From NCBI GenBank assembly GCA_027618655.1, contig JAQCEL010000010.1:1-40775 (forward strand): a stretch of DNA of 40,775 nt, in the 5' to 3' direction. Origin of the DNA: Pseudomonadota bacterium (GTDB lineage: Bacteria > Pseudomonadota > Gammaproteobacteria > Ga0077536). The notes under the pieces were generated by a model. The model did not search any database. It worked only from the letters and a program-made list of their open reading frames with translations, and had not been told where the DNA came from. Position numbers and translations under genes: made by a program. Below are positions 24,524 through 33,735 of this stretch, in pieces; position 1 is the stretch's first letter, and each line of letters begins with the position of its first letter.

Positions 24524-27280
24524 TCAGCCAACATGCAACTTAACGACGTCTGCCAGGCGTTCGTGGGATTCGACTAGTCGCCGACCAAGAATATTGCTTA
24601 TGTTTTGATGCAAGCGTGCGGCGATCCGCGGATAGAACCGCAGTCCTTTGCGCGCGCTCGCGGCATCAATTCTAACGACGGTCATTGGTTTCGCCGCAAT
24701 GACAGTGGCTGTTCTCTCCACATCCTCACCTGAAAATCCGATCTCGCCGAACACATTCCCGGCTTTTAAGTTGTCGATATCCAGTTGCAATTCACCTCTT
24801 TTGAACTGCACCTGGGCTTCTCCTTTGAGGACTACATACATACCACTGCTGCGCGTGCCTTTCTCGATCACAACTTCGCCTTGTTCGAAATCTTGCATTG
24901 CTGATAACAGTACAACTTTTTTCGTTTCATAGGGTGACATTCCGGCGAACAGAGGACAGCGAATTAATACTTCGCGATCTATCTGCAGCGCAACGATGTC
25001 CCACACGGTCGCTAAGCGCAAATGCTTCAATAAAATCGGCATTACCAACAGGTCAGACACTAACGCATAAAGCATGGTCGCGGCGGCGAGGAGGCCAAAT
25101 TCCGCGACAATGCTAAAGTCCGAGAAACCGAGCACGCTGAATCCGAGCGCCAGCGCGATAGAAGTTGACACAATAGGCGTGGCTTCGCCGCGGATTGTTG
25201 CGCGAACCGCGTCGGACTCATGTAGGTGCTTTCTACTTTCCGCGCCGAATCGAGTCATTAAGTGAATGGTGTCGTCCACTGCTACGCCAATGGCGATAGC
25301 AGCAACCATTGCAGTGCCCGGATTTAACGGAACCCCAAGAAATCCCATTAGCCCGAAGTTCATTATTACTGGAATTACATTTGGGACGAGCGACAATAAT
25401 CCGGCCAGTATCGAGGTGTATAGAAAACTGAATAGGATCAAAATAACCGCGAGAATCAGAAATAGTGAAGATATTTGGCCTGAAATGAGCGAATCTGCGG
25501 AGGCATTGATCATCAGGTTCTTTCCGGTCAACGCATAGCTAACGTCTGGTCCAAGGACGATAGGCACGACTTCGCGGAAATCTTCGAGCACCCGATTAAG
25601 GACAATAGAATTCGACAGATTGTGCCGGATCATAATTCGGGCTCGAGCGTAGTCCTCGGTGACAAACGCCTTGAGATCGTTGCGAGTGAGACTCGACAGA
25701 TACAAATCGATGTCTTCTTCGGAAGAAGGAACTCGATAGTAATTAGAATCGCCAGCGTGAAACTCCTGGTGCATTAACGCGATGATATCGGCGAGCGATT
25801 GCGTCTTGTCAAATAATTCCGTTTTATCGAGCAAGGCTTGAACCGCGGCGATTTTTGCGATCCCGGACGGTGTTCTAAACAATTCTTTTTCGTCACTAGA
25901 CAATGTAACGCTGAAAGTCTTTAATCCGGCGACTTCATGACTAAGCGTATTCGCATCGAGCACGAAAGGGTGGTCGGGTTGGAAGTACGACAAGGGGTCG
26001 TTATTTATTTTGACTGCATAGATCTTTGATCCAAACACCGCGAGTAATCCGATCGTGCCCGCAATAATTACGATTGGGTAACGCAGACTCAGAAATTCGA
26101 TGACCTCAACGATAAGCCCAATGACACCTTTTGGCGCAGCTTCGTCTTGCGCAAGTGGATTCGTGCGTGGACCAATTAAATGCAACAGTAACGGCATTGC
26201 CAGTACCGTGACGACGAGATTTGCGACCATGCTAAAGCCGCTCGTAATTGCAAACTCACGGATCAATGGGATCGGCGTGAATGCGTTAGCGAAAAACCCC
26301 AATGCGGTAGTCAGCGAGGTAATCAGCACGGGAAGTCCGACCTTGTGCGCCATGAGTTGTATCGCAATCGCACGCGTGGCTTTGCCGTCGCCCTTTAAAT
26401 TACTCATATACGCCGCGATTAGATGGACGTCTTCTGTCGATCCAATAACCATGACTAATGCTGGGACCATCGCAGTAAGTAATGTTAATGGAATACCCAC
26501 CATAGCCATGAAGCCAAAGGTCCAAACTAAGGTAATCGCGGCTGTAATCAGTGGAATTGGCAGTACGCGAAATGAACGGAGAAAGACCGTAATCGTTAGT
26601 AACAAAACCAACACTGCCAGCGGCACAAGTACTCGCAAGTCGCGAAACAATCCCGCGTCAATTTCGTTGTTTAAGCGAGGCGTGCCAACCTGAAAGACCG
26701 TCTCGAAGTTTTTTCGCAGCGGAATAATCTGTTGTTCAATTTGCCGGTAGATGTGTAATGGCAGGTCTGGATCATCGAGATCGCCTTCATAACTGAGCGA
26801 AATCACGGTTGATAATCCGTCTGCCGAAATAACGTTGCGTCGCATCAGCGGGCTGTAGAATGCGTCGTCACGCAATTCCGCGATCTTTTCGTCAGATCGC
26901 GGTACCAGATCCATTAACGGGCCTGCTGCAACGTAATCGCCTTTGTCGCGAATGTTCGTCGCCGTGAACAGGCTACTGACGGACGTAATGCTCGGTAGAT
27001 CTTCCAGATCGAACGTGACCTGCTGCAATTCGAGCAGTCGTTCGCGAGTCCATAGATCTCGCGACTTCACATAGATCAATGCCGTTTGTTCCTTGCCGAA
27101 ATCACTTTGCATCTGATGCAGCGCAGTCCAACCTTCGTCTGCATGACTGATAAGCTTTTCGTCACTTCTGTCTACTTGCAGGCGTGAAACTTGAGACCCG
27201 GTTACGGCAGTAATGATCGCCAATGCAAAGAATGCGAATAAACGACCTTTGGCTCCGGCAGATAATAGTTTTTCGATCAT
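24524..27280 (-). CDS. RND/MMPL-type (HAE3-like) transporter fused to a cyclic-nucleotide-binding domain
   Basis: Inner-membrane protein of 918 residues from the ATG at 27280, which has AGGAG ten bases upstream; the longer frame to 27385 is not needed. Two transporter repeats follow the MMPL/HAE3 plan: a first helix, a periplasmic domain, then five or six helices. These include TLLTAMVPALVMVIGSTEDVHL and the matching NPGTAMVAAIAIGVAVDDTIHL. Such proteins export or relocate lipids and hydrophobic molecules. The last about 140 residues are a cNMP domain (FAGMSPYETKKV, GTRSSGMYVVLKGEAQVQ, then GNVFGEIGFSGEDVERTATV). It keeps the Glu and Arg that contact the nucleotide. The domain is unusual on an RND protein and suggests direct control by cAMP or cGMP. 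The partner cyclase is two genes downstream. Confidence 0.88.
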   Translation of the reverse strand: MIEKLLSAGAKGRLFAFFALAIITAVTGSQVSRLQVDRSDEKLISHADEGWTALHQMQSDFGKEQTALIYVKSRDLWTRERLLELQQVTFDLEDLPSITSVSSLFTATNIRDKGDYVAAGPLMDLVPRSDEKIAELRDDAFYSPLMRRNVISADGLSTVISLSYEGDLDDPDLPLHIYRQIEQQIIPLRKNFETVFQVGTPRLNNEIDAGLFRDLRVLVPLAVLVLLLTITVFLRSFRVLPIPLITAAITLVWTFGFMAMVGIPLTLLTAMVPALVMVIGSTEDVHLIAAYMSNLKGDGKATRAIAIQLMAHKVGLPVLITSLTTALGFFANAFTPIPLIREFAITSGFSMVANLVVTVLAMPLLLHLIGPRTNPLAQDEAAPKGVIGLIVEVIEFLSLRYPIVIIAGTIGLLAVFGSKIYAVKINNDPLSYFQPDHPFVLDANTLSHEVAGLKTFSVTLSSDEKELFRTPSGIAKIAAVQALLDKTELFDKTQSLADIIALMHQEFHAGDSNYYRVPSSEEDIDLYLSSLTRNDLKAFVTEDYARARIMIRHNLSNSIVLNRVLEDFREVVPIVLGPDVSYALTGKNLMINASADSLISGQISSLFLILAVILILFSFLYTSILAGLLSLVPNVIPVIMNFGLMGFLGVPLNPGTAMVAAIAIGVAVDDTIHLMTRFGAESRKHLHESDAVRATIRGEATPIVSTSIALALGFSVLGFSDFSIVAEFGLLAAATMLYALVSDLLVMPILLKHLRLATVWDIVALQIDREVLIRCPLFAGMSPYETKKVVLLSAMQDFEQGEVVIEKGTRSSGMYVVLKGEAQVQFKRGELQLDIDNLKAGNVFGEIGFSGEDVERTATVIAAKPMTVVRIDAASARKGLRFYPRIAARLHQNISNILGRRLVESHERLADVVKLHVG

Positions 27281-27560
27281 TCTTGGCGTTCTCCTACTGC
27301 GCGCATTGTAGCGCGTACTTGAGCTGGGGGCCGCGTAAATGACGGTCGTCGCGGATGCGGCCGTGTGCTTGCGATGCTGAAACATAGGGAGATTTTTGCT
27401 GCCTGAAAAGTCAAGGCGGCAGAAAATAGGGATGACATCGAGGACGCGGTGTTAATTGTTCGGAACCTGAAAGATCAAAGCGCAAAGAGGCGCGCGAGGT
27501 AAACAGTGAGCAAGCTTTCGCGATTCTGGCGAACCTCCGAGATAGCGGGGTCAGGAGCAG

Positions 27561-28778
27561 CTACGTTTGACGCACTGGCATTGTCCACACCCCACGCATG
27601 ACCATGGTATCCATATAGTCGTATTGATCGGCGGCCAAGCTTAGATCCGGAAGCCGCTGTAATACCTCACCAATGGCTATCTCGCCTTCGAGTCGAGCCA
27701 ACGGCGCACCAAGGCAGAAATGGATACCGTAGTTAAACGTGAGGTGCGGATTCGGGCTCCGGGAAATATCGAATACGTTGGGATTGTCGAATATTCGTTG
27801 GTCGTGGTTCGCGCCGTGAATCATGACAAACACCCGATCGCCGCACTTTAAGGTGCGCCCGTGGCGCTCGTGTTCCGTTCCAACGAGGCGCACGGAAGCC
27901 AATGTTGGTCCATCGAATCTTAGGATCTCTTCGACTGCGGCTTTGGTATGTTCGGGTTTGGCGCGCAGTTCGGATCCTTGATTTGGATGTTGAAGCAGCG
28001 CGCGGACACCGTTACCGATTAAATTAGTCGTTGTCTCGTGACCGCCGAATAAAAATAAAATCGCAGAACCAATCACTTCGTCCTCAGTGAGGGCATCGTC
28101 ATTTTCACGGCAGGCAACAAGCTTCGTTAGCATATCGTCGCGAGGCCGCGATGTGCGCTCGCGGATTGCCGCGCGAAAATATTCCGCCATCGCAATCGCA
28201 CCAGCCTCAGCGCGCGCGTACTTGTCTGTTGAGGTCGTCGCGCCGCCGATGAATGGTTGCATTTCTGCGGACCATTCATGGAGTCGTTCGATGTCTTCAA
28301 GCGGCAAACCCAACATTGTAAGAATCACCGTGGCCGGCAGCGGATAGGCGAATTCCTTGACGAAATCGAACGCTTCGACATTGCGTAGCGGGTCGAGCAG
28401 CTGAGCTACGGCGTCGGTGATTGATGGCCGCAAGTTTCGGATCGCACCAGGGGTAAAAACTTTGTTCAGCAATGATCGGATCCGCGTGTGGTCGGGGGGA
28501 TCCTTAAATGCAACCCAGGTATTCAAATATTTAATTACTTCCATGACGCCGCGGCGCTGATCGCTCGGAAGACTGGCAAAATACGGCGTTAACCGGTCGG
28601 CCGAAATTTGCTCATCGAGTAACACGTCGCGTACGTCGGCATAACGGGTAAAGACCCAGCTTTTTAGCGGCGCGCACCAATGGCAAGGATCCTCGTCTTG
28701 TAGTTGACGAAAAATCGGTAGGGGATCGTTAATCGTGCCCCGATCGCGCGGGTTATAGATGGCGTCATGGACGGCCAT
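27561..28778 (-). CDS. Cytochrome P450
   Basis: Soluble P450 of 405 residues from the ATG at 28778, with GGAG six bases upstream; the open frame continues to 28940 but that part has no P450 similarity. The ILFLFGGHETTTNLIGN helix binds oxygen. The ExxR motif is in EEILRFDGP, and the heme-ligand C355 lies in FNYGIHFCLGAPLARLE. Overall it resembles CYP107/CYP109-like bacterial monooxygenases, more than the other P450 in the window. It is the first gene of the leftward block that includes the cNMP-domain transporter, with about 280 bases before the next gene. It is divergent to the thiolase at 28940. The substrate is unknown; partner genes suggest a lipid-like compound. Confidence 0.92.
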   Translation of the reverse strand: MAVHDAIYNPRDRGTINDPLPIFRQLQDEDPCHWCAPLKSWVFTRYADVRDVLLDEQISADRLTPYFASLPSDQRRGVMEVIKYLNTWVAFKDPPDHTRIRSLLNKVFTPGAIRNLRPSITDAVAQLLDPLRNVEAFDFVKEFAYPLPATVILTMLGLPLEDIERLHEWSAEMQPFIGGATTSTDKYARAEAGAIAMAEYFRAAIRERTSRPRDDMLTKLVACRENDDALTEDEVIGSAILFLFGGHETTTNLIGNGVRALLQHPNQGSELRAKPEHTKAAVEEILRFDGPTLASVRLVGTEHERHGRTLKCGDRVFVMIHGANHDQRIFDNPNVFDISRSPNPHLTFNYGIHFCLGAPLARLEGEIAIGEVLQRLPDLSLAADQYDYMDTMVMRGVWTMPVRQT

Positions 28779-28939
28779 TTGCTGCTCCAAGGATTTAACA
28801 TCGGGATTCCAGGCATAAGAGTAATCGAGCCGTGATTTTCTTGATAGACTTCGCCAAGCATTTAGGAAACCGTGTATCGCTTGGATCCGACGAGCTGCAG
28901 AGTAGATTTCGACTAAAGTCCAAAACGTAGGTAATAGCA

Positions 28940-30193
28940 ATGAGCGACGTATATATTATCGGTAGCTACAGCACGGCGTTCGGCCGTCGTCCCCAAGATA
29001 CCACCAAGGACCTCGCGCGTGAGGCTTACGAAAACGTCTTGAAGGATGCGGGTTTTGCCGACGGCGACCGGATTGAATCGAGCTGGTTTGGTAACTGTGG
29101 CATGTGGACCGATCAGCAGGGGAGCATCCGCGGACAAGTCTGCTTCACGCCGTTGGTGCGCGAAGGTTTGTTCCCCGCGCGAGTGCCAATGACGAACGTT
29201 GAGGGCGGTTGTGCAACCGCATCTCTGGCCTTGAACGGCGCATGGAAGGACATATTGTCTGGACAGTCAGAAATCAGTATCGCCATGGGCTTGGAAAAAA
29301 CGTTTTACCCGGAGACGCCAGAGAAAACCTCGAGAATTTATTTCGGCGGAATTGATCAATACGATCCACACGAGTGGGAGTCGTATTATCGAGCAGCAGG
29401 TGAGGAGGCAGGTAAGGCGTTTGAGCCCGGACCCGATCGCACGATTTTTATGGATACCTACGCGATGCAGGCTTGTCATCATATGAAACGTTACGGCACG
29501 ACTCAACGCCAGATTGCGGCTGGCGCGGCCAAAAATCACAACCATGGTTCGATGAATCCGAACGCCCAATATCGGTTCCGCATGACCGCCGAAGAGGTCC
29601 TCGCCGATCGTGCCGTTAGCTATCCTCTGACTCGATCCATGTGTGCACCGGTCGGTGATGGCGCGGCTGCGGCTATCGTTTGTTCGGAACGAGCCCTGAA
29701 GACATTACCTGCAGCAGTTCAGGAACGCGCGGTGCGCATTGCCGGACAAGGACTGAGCGGCGGCAAGTACCGTTCTCTTGATGAAGACGGTCTGAGCCGG
29801 TTCGCTGCTGATCGCGCCTATCAGATGGCAGGCATTGGACCCGCGCAGATTGACGTGGCGGAAGTTCATGATGCGACTTCTTTTTGCGAAATCTATCAGG
29901 TCGAAATGATGGGCTTTTGCGAGCGTGGCGCTGGGGGTGCGTTCGTCGAAAGCGGCGCAACAACACTAGGCGGTAGGATCCCGGTGAACACTTCAGGCGG
30001 ATTAGTGTCGAAGGGGCACCCGGTCGGTGCCACCGGACTATCAATGACCGCAGAACTCGTTGCCCAATTGCGCGGAGAGTCAGGCGATCGCCAGGTTGAG
30101 AAGGCCTCCTGGGCACTGGCCGAAAACGGAGGTGGCGTTATTGGATTCGACGAAGCGGCCTGTTCGGTGTTGATTTTGCACCGAGAAAATTAG
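28940..30193 (+). CDS. Thiolase / SCP-x-like lipid-transfer acyltransferase
   Basis: Protein of 417 residues with the thiolase fold in the SCP-x/lipid-transfer branch. The acyl-binding C91 is in NVEGGCATAS. The conserved HDATSFCEIY block and the VSKGHPVGATG histidine block are present, and ENGGGVIGFDEAACSVLIL closes the fold. Thiolases cleave 3-ketoacyl-CoA or condense acyl-CoAs; this branch is often found in degradation of sterol side chains and branched fatty acids. The start ATG at 28940 has a weak TAGGT. It is divergent to the P450, sharing a 160-base promoter region. A role in shortening side chains oxidised by the neighbouring P450s is an inference. Confidence 0.88.
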   Translation: MSDVYIIGSYSTAFGRRPQDTTKDLAREAYENVLKDAGFADGDRIESSWFGNCGMWTDQQGSIRGQVCFTPLVREGLFPARVPMTNVEGGCATASLALNGAWKDILSGQSEISIAMGLEKTFYPETPEKTSRIYFGGIDQYDPHEWESYYRAAGEEAGKAFEPGPDRTIFMDTYAMQACHHMKRYGTTQRQIAAGAAKNHNHGSMNPNAQYRFRMTAEEVLADRAVSYPLTRSMCAPVGDGAAAAIVCSERALKTLPAAVQERAVRIAGQGLSGGKYRSLDEDGLSRFAADRAYQMAGIGPAQIDVAEVHDATSFCEIYQVEMMGFCERGAGGAFVESGATTLGGRIPVNTSGGLVSKGHPVGATGLSMTAELVAQLRGESGDRQVEKASWALAENGGGVIGFDEAACSVLILHREN

Positions 30194-30286
30194 GCGACAA
30201 TTGCGCACCAGGCTTAAATTTTTACGATCCGCAGCTGTAGAGAATTTTACGGGTAGGCAGGTCCTCAACGTTCGAGAATTGATGTA

Positions 30287-31156
30287 ATGGACGATGCAAT
30301 GATTTGGAATTTTTTCACGCTGACAGTGCAAAGACGGTCCACAACGATCGTGCAAGCGACTGCAATATTATTACTGAGCATCATTGTGTCATCGGTACAG
30401 GCCGATTTTGCCTCAGGTAAAGCAGCCTATGACAAGGGCGACTACGAGGCGGCTTACAAAGAATTTCTTTACCTTGCGGAAACTGGGGATCCGAGTGCCC
30501 AAACGATTCTCGGTGTCTTATTCGAAAACGGCGCGGGCGTAAAAGAAGATAAGGTCGCAGCGGTGAAATGGTACCGCCTCGCTGCCGAGCAAGGCAGCAT
30601 GGCCGCGCAAACCAATCTTGGCTTTATGTTTGACACGGGGTCTGGCGTGCCCGAAGACAACGAAAAAGCGGCATCGTGGTTCCGCGCTGCTGCGGAACAA
30701 GGCAGCGAGCTGGCCCAGTTCAATCTCGGTAGCTTTTATTTGCGAGGCGAAGGTGTGGAGCAAGACGCTGCGCAAGCCGTCGAATGGTTCCAAAAGTCCG
30801 CAGGCAGCGGCTTTGTGGGCGCCTACGTAAAACTTGCGGAACTCTACGGCAAAGGTGAGCAAGGAATAGAAAAAGATTCAGTAACGGCAGCCAAATACTT
30901 AGTTCAAGCGGCTGAAAAAGGGGACGGCAGAGCGCAATATTTGCTCGGCAATATGTTTGCCGACGGCGAAGGCGTGGCACAGGATTATGTTAAAGCGTAC
31001 GCCTGGTGCGGAACAGCCGCCGGTAACGGTATAAGAGTTGCGGCGGAATGCTTTGAACAAATGGGGACTTTGTTGAGCGATCCGCAACGTGAAGAGGCGC
31101 GCAAGCTAGCGCGGGAATATCGAAAGAAATACCGGAATACTAGTCCTGAGTCTTAA
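30287..31156 (+). CDS. Secreted Sel1-like repeat protein
   Basis: Exported protein of 289 residues with an N-terminal signal peptide. The hydrophobic core is about residues 21-36 and cleavage is probable near VQA-DFASG. The mature part is built of about five Sel1-like repeats of 36 residues, such as AQTNLGFMFDTGSGVPEDNEKAASWFRAAAEQG. Such proteins act as protein-binding scaffolds in the periplasm or envelope. A second possible start is ATG 30299, which gives a shorter signal peptide. No catalytic motif is seen. It precedes a ModE-like regulator by 116 bases; a hairpin at 31159-31180 suggests that its transcript may end there. Confidence 0.88.
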   Translation: MDDAMIWNFFTLTVQRRSTTIVQATAILLLSIIVSSVQADFASGKAAYDKGDYEAAYKEFLYLAETGDPSAQTILGVLFENGAGVKEDKVAAVKWYRLAAEQGSMAAQTNLGFMFDTGSGVPEDNEKAASWFRAAAEQGSELAQFNLGSFYLRGEGVEQDAAQAVEWFQKSAGSGFVGAYVKLAELYGKGEQGIEKDSVTAAKYLVQAAEKGDGRAQYLLGNMFADGEGVAQDYVKAYAWCGTAAGNGIRVAAECFEQMGTLLSDPQREEARKLAREYRKKYRNTSPES

Positions 31157-31158
31157 GC

Positions 31159-31180
31159 ATCCGATTCCGCTGAATCGGAT
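31159..31180 (+). terminator. Hairpin directly after the Sel1 gene, possible terminator
   Basis: ATCCGATT pairs perfectly with AATCGGAT around a 6-base loop, starting two bases after the stop codon. There is no following T-tract, so it may instead protect the 3' end or work with Rho. Confidence 0.4.
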
Positions 31181-31272
31181 TGAGCGCCACAAATCGCTCG
31201 GCTCGACGTCGGTTCCTGATCTTTTGGCTTGAATTAGCAGGTTTTAGCCCACGCAGACTGTGATCCCATGTA

Positions 31273-32340
31273 ATGGAAATTGACTTAGCGTTGCGATGGA
31301 GCATCCACGTCGATGGCCAGCCAGTATTGATTGATGATTTGCTATTCGACCTGTTAGAGGCCGTTCGTTCTGGTGGACATCTTAATTTTGCGGTGAAATC
31401 GACCGGCGTGTCGTATCGCCATGCATGGGGCTTAATTCGTTCATCGGAGACGCAATTCGGTGCCCAACTACTCGTTTCACGTCGCGGACGCGGTGCAACT
31501 TTGACGAAATTCGCTGCCGCGTTATTGCAGGCGCGCTCGGAAACTGGACGAAGCTTGCAGCCGACCCTGTCTCAACACGCCCTTCGAGCCGCCGCGACAA
31601 TCGAATCTGCTATTGAGAATGACCGAAAACAACTTCGCATCGCGTCGAGCCACGACGATAAGGTCTTGCAATTGAGGGAAAAAATTGCATCCGATCGGAG
31701 GCACGTTACGATTGAAGTTGTTGGAAGTGAAGCCGCGTTGCGCCAATACCGCCGTGGTGACGCTGATATCGCGGGCTTTCATATACCCCTGGGCGATCTG
31801 GGTCGCACGGTCGGGGCAAAATTAATCGCATGTTTGAACGATTCACTGGATGAAATATTCTTGCTCGAAAAAAGAATGCTTGGCCTGATGTCGCGCCCGG
31901 ACAATCCTTGTCGGGATTTTGAAACTTTGATCGCAACGCACAAGCGCTTTGTGAACCGTCAAGTCGGGTCTGCGACCCGACTCACGCTCGACGGTTTACT
32001 CACAAGCAAAGGATTGGCACCACGAGATGTTGCCGGTTACGGTGATGAGGAGCACACCCACACTGCGGTCGCCGCCTTAGTCGTTAGTAAGGATGCTGAC
32101 GCAGCATTCGGCGACCAAAAGGTTGCGCAGCATTTTAATTTGCTTTTCGAACCGATGGTTGAAGAGCGATTTTATCTGGTCATGAGCCGAGAATTTGATA
32201 GTAGCGTGCGCCAATTCATTGGCGATTATTGTCGGGATCTAACGTTCAGCACTACCAGTAAGATGAAAGCAGACGAATATGTACCGACCGTCGCCGTAAT
32301 GAAGCGAGTCCATAACGCAGGATTTTGGAAATCCAGCTGA
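31273..32340 (+). CDS. ModE-like regulator with periplasmic-binding-protein-like sensor domain
   Basis: Cytosolic one-component regulator of 355 residues. The first about 90 residues are a ModE/LysR-type winged helix (LLEAVRSGGHLNFAVKSTGVSYRHAWGLI with LLVSRRGRGATLTKFAAALL). The remainder matches the PBP-like domain of regulators sensing molybdate, tungstate or related ligands (DADIAGFHIPLGDLG, LMSRPDNP, VNRQVGSATRLTLDGLL, AAFGDQKVAQHFNLLFEPMVEERFYLVMS). Known relatives control molybdenum or tungsten uptake or molybdoenzyme genes. No transporter or molybdoenzyme lies next to it here, so its regulon is not visible. The FHA-cyclase gene follows 124 bases downstream. Confidence 0.87.
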   Translation: MEIDLALRWSIHVDGQPVLIDDLLFDLLEAVRSGGHLNFAVKSTGVSYRHAWGLIRSSETQFGAQLLVSRRGRGATLTKFAAALLQARSETGRSLQPTLSQHALRAAATIESAIENDRKQLRIASSHDDKVLQLREKIASDRRHVTIEVVGSEAALRQYRRGDADIAGFHIPLGDLGRTVGAKLIACLNDSLDEIFLLEKRMLGLMSRPDNPCRDFETLIATHKRFVNRQVGSATRLTLDGLLTSKGLAPRDVAGYGDEEHTHTAVAALVVSKDADAAFGDQKVAQHFNLLFEPMVEERFYLVMSREFDSSVRQFIGDYCRDLTFSTTSKMKADEYVPTVAVMKRVHNAGFWKSS

Positions 32341-32464
32341 TCGATCAATTGCGTGACGAACTCGTTTAAACGTACGCGGGAAAACCGGCTCGCCGATACC
32401 AACACGTTCAGATGTTCTCGAAACCCGCTAGGATCCGGTATCATGGCGACCAAGTGCCTGAGGA

Positions 32465-33466
32465 ATGTGCAAGATCCTAATGATCTGGAAGCTCCGAATA
32501 AAAGACCACAAAACCAACATCACATCGAATGTAGAGCTCGATTCGGCATTGTTGCAAATCGGCCGCGATCCGAATTGCGATGTGGTGCTCCCCCATGATC
32601 GGGTCTCTCGACGCCATGTGGAATTACGCGCGAATGCAACCGACGACGCGACGGTCCTCGACCTGAGTAGTAATGGAACTTTTGTGCGGCGGCGGGAGGA
32701 ATGGATCCGCATCGACGATTCTCTAGAGATATGCCCCCCGTGCACGCTAAGAATCGCACATTTCACGATAAAAATAGAGGAAGTTGTGCTCGGAAAGAGT
32801 GTCCAAGAAGTGGCTGAGCAGACTTGGGACCAATCCGTGATGATTCCGGTCGCGAGTCTCGGTCAACGCACGGAAGCGATTTTAGTGTTTGACCTATGCG
32901 AATCATCATTTATCGCTAACAAAGACGATCATATGGCGTACCACATGAAACAGCGCTTAACCCAAATTGCCGAACCCATTCTTGAAGAATACGGCCGCCG
33001 CTTTTTCAAGAGTACAGGTGACGGATTTCTCGCAACCTTTGAGCAGCCTGACAAGGCCCTACAAGCGGCGATCAAAGTAGAGCATCACATACAGATGCGC
33101 AACCAGCGGACGACGAATGAGCCCATTCACTATCGCATTGCGTTGCACTACGGTGATGTCTGGGCGATCTCGGTAGGCGGCGAGGACGTCCACGGAAACG
33201 ACATCAATGTTACGTTTCGAATAGAAGGCCTTCAAGCGAGCTCGTTTGCCGAAACAAAGGTACTTTTTCCGAAGCAAGACCGCATTCTGTGTTCCAAGCG
33301 GTTTTATGACTGCATAGAAAACCATCCTGTCAGTACTCAAGTAGAAAACGTCCACTGCGGGGCCGCCGCGCTAAAAGGAATCGTCGACGTCGTGGATATT
33401 GACTGGTTAAAAACTAAGTACTCGCCAGAAGACCTGGACTCGACGCTTGCCATGCGGGCCGAATAG
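32465..33466 (+). CDS. FHA domain fused to a class III nucleotide cyclase domain
   Basis: Protein of 333 residues. The N-terminal FHA domain (about 10-100) has the phosphothreonine-binding set G33-R34, S48-R49-R50-H51 and the SSNGTFV block. The C-terminal cyclase domain (about 135-320) has metal-ligand Asp residues in LVFDLCESS and KSTGDGFLATF, a Lys at the adenine-specifying position, and N-x-x-x-R in DINVTFRIEG. This suggests an adenylate cyclase switched by binding to a phosphorylated partner. A Ser/Thr kinase is expected elsewhere in the genome but is not in the window. The ATG at 32465 has AGGA too close to it; the ATG at 32480 is an alternative. It follows the ModE-like gene on the same strand. 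Confidence 0.85.
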   Translation: MCKILMIWKLRIKDHKTNITSNVELDSALLQIGRDPNCDVVLPHDRVSRRHVELRANATDDATVLDLSSNGTFVRRREEWIRIDDSLEICPPCTLRIAHFTIKIEEVVLGKSVQEVAEQTWDQSVMIPVASLGQRTEAILVFDLCESSFIANKDDHMAYHMKQRLTQIAEPILEEYGRRFFKSTGDGFLATFEQPDKALQAAIKVEHHIQMRNQRTTNEPIHYRIALHYGDVWAISVGGEDVHGNDINVTFRIEGLQASSFAETKVLFPKQDRILCSKRFYDCIENHPVSTQVENVHCGAAALKGIVDVVDIDWLKTKYSPEDLDSTLAMRAE

Positions 33467-33735
33467 TGGGAAGTTTGCCGTTAAATTTGCCCGTCCTTTG
33501 TGGGCGCGTGCGGAATTTATTTCATCGCGGCGCGAATACCCGTTCGACCCGTCGATTGTGGTTTTTTCCGATAGCTCTACGGCAGGTGTTGCTGCAGTTT
33601 CGTTACGCAAAATCGGTCGTAAGCACTGGGTCTAAGGTGGCCGATAATCAACGAATGACGCTACATTTCACTACCGGATAAAACGGAGAATCCCTGCTGT
33701 ATCAATAGCTTTACGTCGGAATCCGGAAAAACAAG

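Noticed and set aside
26100-26693. 197-codon rightward open frame
   Set aside because: It is the antisense of the RND transporter's membrane segments; Ser/Thr/Asn-rich content is typical of such shadows.
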